Assembly: GCA_029263455.1 (NCBI GenBank) | Contig: JAJCXM010000032.1 | Span: forward strand, 62,001-126,000 | Reading direction: 5' to 3' | DNA length: 64,000 nucleotides | Source: Holophagae bacterium | GTDB lineage: Bacteria > Acidobacteriota > Holophagae > Acanthopleuribacterales > Acanthopleuribacteraceae | Shown here: positions 51,101 to 60,291 of the stretch, piece after piece | Numbering within the stretch: the stretch's first letter is position 1 | Layout: every line of letters begins with the position of its first letter | Made by a program: the position numbers and the translations under genes | The notes under the pieces: model-generated | Seen by the model: the letters and a program-made list of their open reading frames with translations, nothing else | Databases searched by the model: none | What the model was told of the DNA's origin: nothing

Positions 51101-52823
51101 TCCCACGCCTGCTGAACTTCGTGTGACGGTCAAGAGCTATCAAGACAATGACTTTGAGCCCAATAACAGTCTAGATGAGGCTAAAGACATACAACAGGGA
51201 ACCTATTCCAATTTGAGCTTGGATGCAGGTGCTGCCGATCAAAGTGATGTTTTTCGTTTTTCCGTTGATCAACCGGGACGTGACCTGCGTTTGCACATTA
51301 AGAGTCAACAGGGCGAACATATCGGGATCGAGTTATTTCGTTTTATCGACGGCGATTGGCAGGCATTCGGGATAGCGACCCAGTCTTTTGGGTCGAATAC
51401 GTTGGTTTCAGAGAATTTACCAATAGGCACGTATGCCGTTGAGATTAAACCTGGATCGTCGAAAAAAAGAGATGGCATACCCTACGGATTTGGGATTGGG
51501 ACGGAAAAGCCGGCTTTGTACTTACCGTTCGTGGTGGAGGACGGGGTTCTCAAATCGAATTTCGGCATTATTAATCCATTTGGCGAAACAGTTGATTTGG
51601 CTATTGTCGGTTTAGATTCGAACGGAAAAACGGTTGATACAAAAACGCACCAACTGGCGCCCTACGGGCGAATGCGCGCAAGTAGTCTTGCCTTTTTTGG
51701 AAGCGAAAATCGAATTGAGAAAGCACGTTCTGTGGTTTGGTTAAAGATACAAAGCACCCAGCGAATGGTTGGCTATATGACGGCTGAATCGCTTGATGGG
51801 TCGCAGTTATTTAGTACCGGCGCCATTGGCAGTCTCATGCCATCCCTCGTCGTGCCACACATTGCTGTGCGAACGGATCAGTGGTACACACGCGCCATTA
51901 CGATTGATACGGGCGCTAAGCGACATTCGTTGGATTTCGTGTCGCCAGCGTCTGCTACTGAGATCACGGGCACCGCTGGCGTAAATAGGCAACAAGATTT
52001 TAGATTCGCCGATGTTTTCGATACGCTTCCCAGCTGGGGTCGCTTTTCTAACCGAGAAGGAGAAGCAACGCTTGCTGGCGTGGAACTGTTTGGTCGTGTA
52101 GACGGCGCGCGTCAAGTTGCGGGTCTAAACTACATTTATGATCGCGGTTCAAACCCTAACTTTTTTCAACTTGAACGATCACTTTATTTCCCGCACGTGG
52201 CGACCGATACAGCCAATTTTTGGACCGGGATTTCTATCATTAATCCATCGCAATCAGAGTCAGTCTTAGAAATTGTGGCCTACGACAATGCAGGCATCGA
52301 ATTGGTCCGTCAATCTGAAGTGCGATTGCCTGCGGGTGGCAAAATTTTGAATACTGTTACTGGACTGTTCCCCGGAATCCAGGGCATCTCATGGTTGAGA
52401 GTTGACACAACAGAAACCCTTGAAGGCTTTGAGCTCTTTGGTGATCATCAGGACACGCGATTAGCAGGCTTTGAGGCACCGAGGTTTGCCAGCGATTTAC
52501 TCTATTTCCCCTATATTGGCGTTAGCGATTCCGAGTGGACTGGGATTGCCTTAGTCAACGTGGCTGCTGAATCAGTGGTAGTCACATTTACGGCCTTTGA
52601 CAATAGTGGCCAGGAACTAATCCAAACCAATGTGTCATTGGCAGCAAGGACGAAGTTTCTTGCGCTTGCTCAAGACATATTTGGTGCTGGATTGCCGGAC
52701 GGGATCACATACATCACGGCACAGGCCGACCAAAAGTCTATTGTCGCGTTTGAACTTTTTGGGAGTTTGGTTAATGGCGGACTGGGTGGTCGAATGGCCG
52801 GACTGCTGGCATTGACCCCTTAA
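48195..52823 (+). CDS. Giant secreted PKD-repeat protein with PPC domain and four C-terminal repeats
   Basis: 1542 residues with a short signal peptide (ILIIITSFSFLFS). About residues 20-990 hold a string of PKD or PKD-like beta-sandwich domains marked by 'WDFGDG', 'WDLGDG', 'WSFGDG', 'WDLGNG' and 'YQWDFG'. Next comes a pre-peptidase C-terminal-type domain ('DFEPNNSLDEAKDIQQGTYS', 'SDVFRFSVDQPG'). The last 435 residues consist of four related units of about 107-112 residues starting near 1108, 1218, 1330 and 1436, each beginning like 'LYFPHVAT' or 'LYFPYIGV', with 'WTGIxIxN' and ending near 'ExFELFG'. No catalytic domain is seen; an adhesive or surface-layer role is likely. I do not recognise a name for the repeated C-terminal unit. 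Confidence 0.85.
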   Translation: MRILIIITSFSFLFSQDLYLNVTFDPQGWVFSPDEQITFQAENGLDERTLTIQWDFGDGTRASGNVVQHSYAQSGQYQINVFGTTAQAEKSQVFYAPIFINAVNGDDRVDAFIVEPSSFVVAQAGSTVRFEGASNFPVNYFFWELAGSNVTHRGATFDYQVPRDLDDDYLEIRLFAVNSDGFASIYPDYRSIYVYQTNIPPEGTLISPSLDEEGVYAAELGESVVFEATGIDVDGTAPLAYFWTVDKPSGTVTGEGSTFQLQADEQGFYYGYVDVISPDGGYDPFPPEFYVWVRGDANENPVVWSQHGTLTAYEGEALSMGAGGYDVDGDEITFNWDLGDGRQMTGETISVIYETAGPYVVTITAVDSLGGQSNRFETWALINRAVPTTNIEPQAAIITPKTGEMFMEGSTVSFKGQGYDYEGGGVDYFWSFGDGVTANGEMIDRVFSCDDDSSCLLDLELYVRDEGGLFSWYGDYVTTAIYKETRPPNGLIVAPKPVTESYNQPVHQMKPGENVSLVGDVEGGDRSGADAVWRFYQGDEFFEVNGFEPQAISYESFPSTGFWDAYFHVTSDLGIEDPIADSVIIWVRDSNEAPHVEIAMPGPEVAIDPGGVLDLSAYYFDNDGDDVSLEWILSDGRRFTGDYVAEVKFEQPGLFWLDLIARDGELEGESRALVRRYIIVNPSSESEVGPPELQLLGPFGDDLVGPVGSRYHFLVDVEDGYEGTVTEWLWDLGNGDIRSTQNPGIATYIDPGPVYVRVFARNSNGLWTPSVYAWRLFIYGSNVPPNGVIVEPALRMHSDFDEQHVMPVLINSEIRFNAIAQDPDGDLPLYTTWYVDGETYSFDLTPPPLMYSERGQHLIDFYVTDARDLDDPFGDYRYVKVADPSLKPESYISSPDGDITVEPGQELYFSGYGEDPNELEMNYQWDFGPEANIATVSGPEADEIVFNSESPPNDPYIVRFTARTQFTVDPTPAELRVTVKSYQDNDFEPNNSLDEAKDIQQGTYSNLSLDAGAADQSDVFRFSVDQPGRDLRLHIKSQQGEHIGIELFRFIDGDWQAFGIATQSFGSNTLVSENLPIGTYAVEIKPGSSKKRDGIPYGFGIGTEKPALYLPFVVEDGVLKSNFGIINPFGETVDLAIVGLDSNGKTVDTKTHQLAPYGRMRASSLAFFGSENRIEKARSVVWLKIQSTQRMVGYMTAESLDGSQLFSTGAIGSLMPSLVVPHIAVRTDQWYTRAITIDTGAKRHSLDFVSPASATEITGTAGVNRQQDFRFADVFDTLPSWGRFSNREGEATLAGVELFGRVDGARQVAGLNYIYDRGSNPNFFQLERSLYFPHVATDTANFWTGISIINPSQSESVLEIVAYDNAGIELVRQSEVRLPAGGKILNTVTGLFPGIQGISWLRVDTTETLEGFELFGDHQDTRLAGFEAPRFASDLLYFPYIGVSDSEWTGIALVNVAAESVVVTFTAFDNSGQELIQTNVSLAARTKFLALAQDIFGAGLPDGITYITAQADQKSIVAFELFGSLVNGGLGGRMAGLLALTP

Positions 52824-52906
52824 TGTAAAGGTTGGCGATCAATATCACCGCCTATGTCGTTCGTGTTTGGGCTCAATAAGCTCGGTCGATTGTGACGTTG
52901 CAATGT

Positions 52907-53392
52907 CTATTCTTTAATTGCTTTGCCTAACGCTTGAAGGTCCTTGTCTCGTAAGCCAATAAGAATACTCTTGCCTTTCGAGTCCACAACCAATTCCCCA
53001 TAAACGGCTTCTTCGAAAATGGGCCCCTGACCCTCTTCAAAGAAGAAAGACTCCGCGCCCAAGGAGATTCGATGTTTGCCTACCTTATAGGTTAAATAAT
53101 ATTCTTGAGCGCTGAGATTTGTACCGTCATCTATTCTCACCAATTGGGCTACGCCCTGTTCGTTGTCTCGAAGGACAAAGCGCCCTCGCTGCGTTGCTTC
53201 ATTTGGGATGTTCTGGCGAATTTCGTAGTCAAGGATCATGTAATCGCCCTGCATCAATGAACGGGGGTCCGTCGGTGCGAGCTTCAAAAGCACGCGACGT
53301 CCTCCATCCAATAGGCGTTCCTTTTTCCACACACTCGTATTGAATGAAAGTAAGACCAAGATCCCCCAACCGAGAATCCATTTAGATTTCAC
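52907..53392 (-). CDS. GDYXXLXY-domain membrane-anchored protein
   Basis: 161 residues: an N-terminal hydrophobic anchor (WILGWGILVLLSFNTSVW) and an extracytoplasmic domain with the exact motif GDYMILDY that names the GDYXXLXY family. The rest is beta-rich with 'GRRVLLKLAPTDPRSLMQGD' preceding the motif. Function is unknown. Genes of this family typically follow DUF4401 and DUF2157 genes, exactly the arrangement here; the start overlaps the end of the DUF4401 gene by 11 bp. Confidence 0.85.
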   Translation of the reverse strand: MKSKWILGWGILVLLSFNTSVWKKERLLDGGRRVLLKLAPTDPRSLMQGDYMILDYEIRQNIPNEATQRGRFVLRDNEQGVAQLVRIDDGTNLSAQEYYLTYKVGKHRISLGAESFFFEEGQGPIFEEAVYGELVVDSKGKSILIGLRDKDLQALGKAIKE

Positions 53393-54407
53393 TGGTAGCT
53401 CCTCTTCTAAGTAAGACGAAACGAGCTAATAACAACACAGACCCTGCAGTACTCAGGAGCAGTGATTTGTGCAGTAAGCTGACATCCAAATAATAGTAGT
53501 AAAACCAGATAGATAGAGAAAATGCGACCACTGAAATGCCGAACAGCCAAGATTCTCGGTTAGCGTAAGCGACGATCATAAGTGTGAGCGCAATCAAGAT
53601 GGAGGGCGTCGTCAACCACGCAATGATGGTCATCACGGCTAAAGCTGCTGATGGCCACAATAGACTCTGTTTTGCCCGCGGCCGAATTCGCCACATGAAC
53701 GCCGCCAGAACCGTCATCACACCAAGGTTCACAATCCACCATTGGATTTGTGGATTGTCGTGCCAAACGTCTATAGGAACTAATGAAAAACCTGAAGCGC
53801 ACGCGGCACTCAGAGCCAAAGCGTACGCGAGTGGACGTTGAAACGCACCTGCATGGGGGCTAGAGAAGAAATAGACGGTTGTGGCGGTGGTAAGTAACAC
53901 GTAAATCGGGAGACTGAAGATCTGCGTATCCACCGCCAACCATGCGAGAACGTTTCCAAGGAAGACCGAAAGCCAAAGGAAACGCAGGAGTTGGTTGCGA
54001 AACGCAATCAGGAAAAGGCATGTTACTCCGTTCGCAATGACCATCTGCCCATGACTGTCGCTCAATATCGCCCAGCCGACAAGGACCATGCCCAATCCTC
54101 CCAAGCTCAAAGCCAAAGCCATATACCCCAAGAAACGGTGCGCGGTGACACGGAAGGTAGTCAATGACATGCCGATAAATAAGAGTCCCAGGAGGATCCA
54201 AACCCATCTGAATTCGCTGATGGCGCCGAATGCTGAGACGAATACCATGAAGAATATCGCAGCAATAAATGCTGCAAATCCAAGTGCTGCCTCTAAGTAC
54301 CATACTTTCTGAGGCGGCATAAGAATTGCCCTAGCCGTGGCGGATTCTGGCAATAAACCTTCTGACTCAAGGCGCGATAGGATCGTCTCAATCTGGTTCG
54401 CGCTCAA
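53382..54407 (-). CDS. DUF4401 multi-spanning membrane protein
   Basis: 341 residues with about ten membrane helices after a short cytoplasmic N-terminus ('IETILSRLESEGLLPES'). Its position between a DUF2157 and a GDYXXLXY gene and its topology identify DUF4401; there are no catalytic motifs. It overlaps the DUF2157 gene by 4 bp and the GDYXXLXY gene by 11 bp, so the three proteins are probably made in fixed ratio and act as a complex in the inner membrane. Role unknown. Confidence 0.82.
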   Translation of the reverse strand: MSANQIETILSRLESEGLLPESATARAILMPPQKVWYLEAALGFAAFIAAIFFMVFVSAFGAISEFRWVWILLGLLFIGMSLTTFRVTAHRFLGYMALALSLGGLGMVLVGWAILSDSHGQMVIANGVTCLFLIAFRNQLLRFLWLSVFLGNVLAWLAVDTQIFSLPIYVLLTTATTVYFFSSPHAGAFQRPLAYALALSAACASGFSLVPIDVWHDNPQIQWWIVNLGVMTVLAAFMWRIRPRAKQSLLWPSAALAVMTIIAWLTTPSILIALTLMIVAYANRESWLFGISVVAFSLSIWFYYYYLDVSLLHKSLLLSTAGSVLLLARFVLLRRGATSEI

Positions 54408-55378
54408 AGGTCACTTCCCATGGCTCGTTTCACACGATAGAGGAAGAGAGTCGACGTTGAGATAGCGGCCATAATGACTAAGCCCGCCAGCAAGTACTGG
54501 ACAATAGCGTTTATTTCTGCGGTGAATCTAACCAACAAGCTACAAACCATGCAGGCCATACTGAGAACCGTCAAAGCAAAAGCGTTGAAGTCGGGTCGAC
54601 GATAGCGAAAGAAGGCAAATAACAGCCCGTGGATAACAAGCCAGATTGGCAGCGCCACCATCTGAGCTGTGGTTGGAGAACTTAGGTTATCTACGATCCA
54701 GGCGAAAAGTGGTATGTCGGAAAAAATCAAGAGTGCCGTTAGGACCGGGATTTGGGGTAGGTCACCTTTTTGCCACAGTTCTCCGACAACGAGGACCGCC
54801 GCATTAAAAGCGGTTAAGATGATGGGGACAAACATATCGTCGTGTTTAATAAGCTGGTAACCAGCTTGATCAAAGAACAAGACCAGACCCAGATTAGCAA
54901 TCACCAGCCAAAGGATCCATAAGGATTTGAAACGGAGCAGCACGACCCAAGGCAGTATGAGCACAGACCACGCTCGAAACAGCTCATAGCTATCTGCGCC
55001 TGTTTGATAAACTTGACCGTAGAAGGCTAATAAAACGCCAAGAATCAGCGCTGCCGATAGCAATGATATTTTACTGACCAGATTCTGGTAGCCTTTATAA
55101 ATACCAATCCCCAGACAAACCAGAATGGCAACCTGCAGGATACTGAACTTAACCATGGGTGGCATGTCAGCCCAGTTGTAGGCAAAAAAGAAAAGGATCC
55201 CAGCCAGCAGGTGGGCGCTACCTAGTGCCAACAAAAGGCGGTCGACACCCCACCACCAAGCGGTGTGAACGGGCACTAGAGCAAGTGCGCGGTCTCGAGC
55301 CTCTTGGGTGAGCGCGTGCTGGTCAAATGCCTGATTGATCAATCGCCGCGTCTTAGAGCGAGCAAACATCGCCAACAT
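54404..55378 (-). CDS. DUF2157 multi-spanning membrane protein
   Basis: 324 residues. The cytoplasmic N-terminus is followed by 'LLLALGSAHLLAGILFFFAYNW' and 'KFSILQVAILVCLGIGIYKG', the conserved first helices of DUF2157, then about eight more helices including 'LGVLLAFYGQVYQTGADSYELF', another family hallmark (the 'YGQiYQtgad' block). First gene of the three-gene membrane cluster. A Met three residues in (55369) is an alternative start. No function is established for the family. Confidence 0.85.
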   Translation of the reverse strand: MLAMFARSKTRRLINQAFDQHALTQEARDRALALVPVHTAWWWGVDRLLLALGSAHLLAGILFFFAYNWADMPPMVKFSILQVAILVCLGIGIYKGYQNLVSKISLLSAALILGVLLAFYGQVYQTGADSYELFRAWSVLILPWVVLLRFKSLWILWLVIANLGLVLFFDQAGYQLIKHDDMFVPIILTAFNAAVLVVGELWQKGDLPQIPVLTALLIFSDIPLFAWIVDNLSSPTTAQMVALPIWLVIHGLLFAFFRYRRPDFNAFALTVLSMACMVCSLLVRFTAEINAIVQYLLAGLVIMAAISTSTLFLYRVKRAMGSDL

Positions 55379-55447
55379 TTCGGACCCCCTGAACGGTAAA
55401 CAGTATTCTGCTTGGCACCTTTTTGTCCCAACGGTCGGTCGATAAAT

Positions 55448-57298
55448 CTATTCCAGATGTTGTTGAATAATCAAATGCTGATTTAGGGCAGGCGATTCGA
55501 TGATTTGTTTGGAGCCATCAGGCCATGTGATTGCCAATTCTACCGCTTTTGATTGGGTCCCTAGCCCAAAAGTAACAGGCAATTCCACTTGTGACAGGTA
55601 ACTGCGAGTTGGCATTACTTGCCTCGTTTGAACGGACTCAGCTGTTTTCAAACTAACCCAAGCACCAATGGCATCCAGATTAGGGCTTCGACCCTTAAGT
55701 CGAACGCGTAACCAATGATTTGAGCTATCGAGTTCGTTTCGAAGTACCAGCGGCCGATCGGCGACCTGAGTCAGAACAACATCAAGGTCTCCGTCTCCAT
55801 CCAAGTCGGCATATGCGCTGCCCCGACCGACGATGGCTTTGGATAAATCACCGACTTTATCAGCCGCAACCTGAGTAAATCGGGCTCCCGAGTCAGAACC
55901 CTGATTCCAAAACAATTGAGCAGGCTGATGATAGTGCTGACTAGGTTGGATTTCGTTAATTTCGTCCTCCAAATGGCCATTGGCCTGTAACATATCAAGG
56001 CGTCCGTCTAGGTCGAAGTCAAAGAAGAACAAACCAAAACTCAAGTGCAATCGGCTAGGTGAACCTATCCCTTGGGCATTCGACATGTCTGTGAACAGCC
56101 ATGGGTTTGTGGCTTGTTGTACGTAGAATGAAGTGCTTTCGTTGGCAAAATTGGCCACGCCCACAGCCAAAGATCCGTCATTGGCATAATCGACCAAATC
56201 GATACCCATCGCTCCCGTTGCGCTACCCATCTGATCAAATGCGACACCACTTTCAGATCCCACTTCAATAAATCTACCGGCTTCGTTCTTGAATAAGAAG
56301 TTAGCGGTGGTGTCGTTTGCAACCAATATATCTATCCAACCGTCACGGTCGACATCGGCAAATGAGACGGCCAATGATTTCGCGATGGGTAGCCCTGTCG
56401 CAGGATTCTTTATCTGCAAGCCAACGGATTCGGAGACGTCCTCAAACGTGCCGTCTCCTTTATTGCGATACAGATACGGGAAGGTGCCTTGATAGTTCGT
56501 TGGCGGGCCATAGGCTCGATCGCGGCCGTTGATGCTGAAGTTAAGTTGCAGGTCAATGTCTTTGGACCACTTCACGTAATTACAAACAAAAAGGTCTAGA
56601 TGTCCGTCGTTGTCGTAATCGAGAAATCCTGCGCTTGTGCTCCACGTATTTGCATCACCTGCTACTCCCGCTGATTTAGTGATGTCTAGAAATTTGCCTA
56701 ATTTGTTGCTGTACAATCGGTTTTCGCCCAAAGCGGCCACAAATAGATCCAAATAACCGTCATGATCGATGTCCCCGTAGGCAACGCCCGTCCCGTAAAA
56801 GGAATCATTAAGGCCAACTTTTTCGGTCACATCTTCGAAAACGGCTTGGCCGTTATTTCGGTATAGCGAGTTGGTCGTCTGCAAAGACTGACTGGCGTTG
56901 GGCCACGATGTAGCGTTAACAAAAAAGATATCCTGATTGCCGTCTTGATCGAAGTCGAAACATGCAACGCCGCTGCCCATGGTTTCCGGCAACAGCTTTT
57001 CACCCGTTGCTCCGTTATGGTGTTTGAACGAGATACCAGACTCTTCGGTAATATCTGTGAAGGGAACGGTAGGAACGTCGCCCGTTGCCATCTTCAAATT
57101 ATCGGGCGGTTCAACATCAACCCGTTCGATGGTATCTGCGACCGCTGGTTCTTTGTGGCGCCAATAATAAACGGTAGCTACAACGCACGCGATAATGGCG
57201 ATGCCTGCTAGCGACCACCGAAAGGCGACGCCGATGATTGCATCATCGCGTTCTTCTGCTTCAAGATCGTGACCGTTATTCTCTGGGTCAAGGTTCAT
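55448..57298 (-). CDS. CRTAC1/ASPIC-UnbV protein with FG-GAP (VCBS) repeats
   Basis: 616 residues. An N-terminal membrane anchor (WSLAGIAIIACVVATVYYW) holds a large outer-facing propeller. It is built from calcium-binding FG-GAP/VCBS repeats, for example 'DFDQDGNQDIFFVNA', 'DIDHDGYLDLFVAAL', 'DYDNDGHLDLFVCNY', 'DVDRDGWIDILVAND', 'DFDLDGRLDMLQANG' and 'DLDGDGDLDVVLTQV'. The C-terminal ASPIC/UnbV domain includes 'NHWLRVRLKGRSPNLDAIGA' and 'TFGLGTQSKAVELAITWPDG'. Catalytic function is unknown. The start overlaps the upstream five-haem cytochrome gene by 11 bp, so the two are co-translated and probably work together on the periplasmic face. Confidence 0.92.
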   Translation of the reverse strand: MNLDPENNGHDLEAEERDDAIIGVAFRWSLAGIAIIACVVATVYYWRHKEPAVADTIERVDVEPPDNLKMATGDVPTVPFTDITEESGISFKHHNGATGEKLLPETMGSGVACFDFDQDGNQDIFFVNATSWPNASQSLQTTNSLYRNNGQAVFEDVTEKVGLNDSFYGTGVAYGDIDHDGYLDLFVAALGENRLYSNKLGKFLDITKSAGVAGDANTWSTSAGFLDYDNDGHLDLFVCNYVKWSKDIDLQLNFSINGRDRAYGPPTNYQGTFPYLYRNKGDGTFEDVSESVGLQIKNPATGLPIAKSLAVSFADVDRDGWIDILVANDTTANFLFKNEAGRFIEVGSESGVAFDQMGSATGAMGIDLVDYANDGSLAVGVANFANESTSFYVQQATNPWLFTDMSNAQGIGSPSRLHLSFGLFFFDFDLDGRLDMLQANGHLEDEINEIQPSQHYHQPAQLFWNQGSDSGARFTQVAADKVGDLSKAIVGRGSAYADLDGDGDLDVVLTQVADRPLVLRNELDSSNHWLRVRLKGRSPNLDAIGAWVSLKTAESVQTRQVMPTRSYLSQVELPVTFGLGTQSKAVELAITWPDGSKQIIESPALNQHLIIQQHLE

Positions 57299-60110
57299 GA
57301 TTCATGTTTCCCTTCGTTGCTAGCGGGTCAGCTTCTCGCTGTAGATCGTATATCACCACATCCTCTGCTGCGTGATTGGCTGCCGGATAACGAATGCGTG
57401 CCGTCGCGACGGCTTGGTCACGGGCGTTGTCGTCCGGTTTGTATTTCCCATGTAATTCGGCGTGTATCTTTTCTTTCTCGGGATTCTTGATAAAGGCGTA
57501 GTACTGTTTTAATCCCCAATGGGCGGTCAAATTTTCCGGATCCATGCTCAGCACTTTCAAATAATTCGATTCGGTTTCTTCAAGGAATGAAGCCTGAGGG
57601 TTACCACTTGAACTGAGTGATAATTGGAAAGCCGCAGCGGCCAAGTGGTTAAGTACCCGGTAATCCTTGGAAAAGTCGAATCCTCGGCCTTCGGCTTGCG
57701 CAAACCCGCCTCGCACCAAGTCACGATAGTTGGCGATGGCCTTGGAATAGTCTCCGTTCTGTGCAGCCACCTGGCCTCCAAACCACAGCAACCACCAAGC
57801 TGGTGCATTTAGACTACCAGCGCGCGCCAAAGCCTCAGGTGCATGTGTTTGCACGAGACCTTCTTTAAGGTAAGTACGAGTTAAGTTAATAGGTCCCTCT
57901 GGGTGGCCCAGCCTTTCAACTTCACGAAAAGCTTCTTGTGCTTGTCGCAATTCGGCGCCTCGGCCTTTGAGTAATAAGCCAATACCATAATCGTTCCATC
58001 TTTGCCAAAGCGGAATTTCGGAATCCAGTTGACTAGACTCGACGGGCGCGTTTGCGATAGCAAACGTGATTTCGTCCTGCGCTAGGGTCGTTATCGGTAG
58101 ATTATTCGCATATTTAGGGTCGTTTGTTACCAACCTCATGTATTCCGTATCGAACTTCCGATAATGCAGTGCCACTTTCAGAGTAATTGAATTGCCGGCA
58201 TCCTCCGGAACACGAAACCGATAATGGACGACGTCAGCTGCGCCAGGGGGGATTTGATTGTTGTAGAGTGGGGTGAATATGTCTTCGGCGTTGCGGCGAT
58301 TGATACGATTACCGTGCCTATCCAACAGAAAGACATTTACGAAATGAGACCATGGGTCCACGGTTTGAGTGACAGGCTCTCTTAGCCCGCTGTGACCCAA
58401 TAGACGTTCATCAGAATGAACGGTGGCTTCTAACCAGATCTCATTAGAGTCGACCGTCCCTTGCGTGAAGTGGTGACCCATTTTCATGGTTCTTATGATG
58501 GTTTCGAAAAGATAGGTCTTTCCTGGCTCTAGAACAGGTACTGAAGGACGTAAGGGAGCAATTAAGTTGCCATCAACTTGCCCACCCTCGCGGATCCCGA
58601 ACAAGTCGAGGCGCATCACGCCATCTAAGAATTCGCGATGTTTTTGGATGGCCCCTTCATGATCACCCATTTGCTCTTTGACCAAGTGGGGGATAGCTGT
58701 GTTTGCGGACGGGAACATATGGTCGTGGGTTTTTAAGAAACCTGAATCATCAAAATGAGCAGCGCCAAAATTTGGCTGCTCGCTAATTCCTTCCAACGGC
58801 ATATGGCAGCCATTGCAATTATCATGGGCTTTTTTTGGGTAGTAGAAACTTCCGGGCGCGTGACCAGAAACGCCGCTCAACCAGAACGAATCATAGTGAT
58901 TTTGACCTCGGAGCCACTTGTAATCATTAAGTTCAGGAGGTAGATGGACTTTATGGCATGTACCGCAAAACTCAGGAGATTTATGAAGAGGTTTCAAGAA
59001 GGTAGCTTTGTGAAATTCCGGTTTGGCCTTAATAAGTTGCCGGTTTAACCAGCCAAGGAAGGGTTGTTCACTGAAAGCGAAAGGATAGTGAACCGGCTCG
59101 GTAATCGTGTAGTCGGCGTTGCCTCGGGGACTATTAATATGGGAGATACTGTGGCAGACAGTACAAGTGATGCCGGCTTGCGCGCTTTCGTCGCTTGAAA
59201 GATCATATTCAGGGTCATCAAATTTCGGGTCATCAAATGCGCCACTAAAAAAAGGAACTGGGTCGTGACAGCCAGCGCAGAATCGTGACCCTCGAACGTG
59301 GCCGTCGCGTTCCATCATGGCGCGTCTTGTTGCCTTAACGCTGAATTCGTATGGTGGATTATTAAAAGAACTTATTCGATGAACACTGTTTGACCATGAG
59401 TCGTGTACATCGCTGTGACATTCCTGGCAATATTGATCGTTCCTGAGTACCTGTTTTGGTATGAAGTTACCGGTCGATGTGCGGGAAAGTGATGGGAAAA
59501 AATAGGTTTCTCCACTTTCGGGACCGGTAACGTTCCAGGCTCGGGGATCCTTACTGTGCAAGAAAAGCATGGCTGTGGCAAAGATAGCGGCCACTGCAGC
59601 CCAGCTAAGACCCCGCCTCCACATGATCTTTTTACCCGCGAGCCGATGCAGAATGAAAAGCCAAATGGCCGCGAGTGGCGTCGCGACGTGAAGGACATAC
59701 GAAATTTGCCTAGTAAATGCATCGTTAATTTCGAATCGGTAGCCAAAAACGTCAATACGGGTCAGGATAATGCCGGTGACAAACAAAAGAATTGACACGC
59801 TGAAAAGCGCATATCCGACGCGAATAGCGCGTCTATTTTTACGGTAGTGGGTGTTGCGGATATGGGCGATACCAAAAACAATGACCGGAACAATGATGAG
59901 AAGGCCGAGGGCCAAATGCATAGCAAACATCATCATATAGAACCAATTCTGGTATTGAGTACCAGCGATGGTGATGCTGCTTAGATAGACTGAATTGACA
60001 ACTAACAGGGCAAATAACGCAAATACCACCGCCAACAAACGTTTCAGTCTGGGTCCAACGGGTGGAACATATTTCTTTTTTGGTTTTTTGGCTAACTGGT
60101 CATTTTGCAT
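57288..60110 (-). CDS. Membrane-anchored five-haem cytochrome c with TPR C-terminus
   Basis: 940 residues. The N-terminus has five probable membrane helices with histidines in them ('FAMHLALGLLI', 'YVLHVATPLAAIWLFILHRL'), which could hold b-type haem. Five CXXCH sites follow at about residues 228, 277, 315, 381 and 431 (CQECH, CAGCH, CTVCH, CGTCH, CNGCH). Then comes a beta-rich domain ('MGHHFTQGTVDSNEIWLEA') and tetratricopeptide-like repeats near the C-terminus ('AQNGDYSKAIANYRDLVRGG'). It looks like a quinol- or periplasm-linked electron carrier; the first haem region resembles multihaem cytochromes of the c554/NrfA class. The combination with TPRs is uncommon. Partner: CRTAC1 protein overlapping downstream. 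Confidence 0.88.
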   Translation of the reverse strand: MQNDQLAKKPKKKYVPPVGPRLKRLLAVVFALFALLVVNSVYLSSITIAGTQYQNWFYMMMFAMHLALGLLIIVPVIVFGIAHIRNTHYRKNRRAIRVGYALFSVSILLFVTGIILTRIDVFGYRFEINDAFTRQISYVLHVATPLAAIWLFILHRLAGKKIMWRRGLSWAAVAAIFATAMLFLHSKDPRAWNVTGPESGETYFFPSLSRTSTGNFIPKQVLRNDQYCQECHSDVHDSWSNSVHRISSFNNPPYEFSVKATRRAMMERDGHVRGSRFCAGCHDPVPFFSGAFDDPKFDDPEYDLSSDESAQAGITCTVCHSISHINSPRGNADYTITEPVHYPFAFSEQPFLGWLNRQLIKAKPEFHKATFLKPLHKSPEFCGTCHKVHLPPELNDYKWLRGQNHYDSFWLSGVSGHAPGSFYYPKKAHDNCNGCHMPLEGISEQPNFGAAHFDDSGFLKTHDHMFPSANTAIPHLVKEQMGDHEGAIQKHREFLDGVMRLDLFGIREGGQVDGNLIAPLRPSVPVLEPGKTYLFETIIRTMKMGHHFTQGTVDSNEIWLEATVHSDERLLGHSGLREPVTQTVDPWSHFVNVFLLDRHGNRINRRNAEDIFTPLYNNQIPPGAADVVHYRFRVPEDAGNSITLKVALHYRKFDTEYMRLVTNDPKYANNLPITTLAQDEITFAIANAPVESSQLDSEIPLWQRWNDYGIGLLLKGRGAELRQAQEAFREVERLGHPEGPINLTRTYLKEGLVQTHAPEALARAGSLNAPAWWLLWFGGQVAAQNGDYSKAIANYRDLVRGGFAQAEGRGFDFSKDYRVLNHLAAAAFQLSLSSSGNPQASFLEETESNYLKVLSMDPENLTAHWGLKQYYAFIKNPEKEKIHAELHGKYKPDDNARDQAVATARIRYPAANHAAEDVVIYDLQREADPLATKGNMNHEP

Positions 60111-60291
60111 AGGGTTTCCAATGACGGTAAAAAATGTTTTGAGGCACGAAGCGCTAGATTATAACCCGATGGTGCGGCCCGTTTGTGTGTCCTCGGATGA
60201 AATTCGAGAAGTTTACAAATAGATGGCTTTTAGTCTCTTATGCGTGGGTTTCCAGTACAATAGGTTGTAGTGGCCACGAAGGAGGCAAGAA

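Noticed and set aside
52824-52856. Imperfect inverted repeat downstream of the PKD gene as a terminator
   Set aside because: The stem has a bulge and a mismatch and no T-run follows; not strong enough to call.
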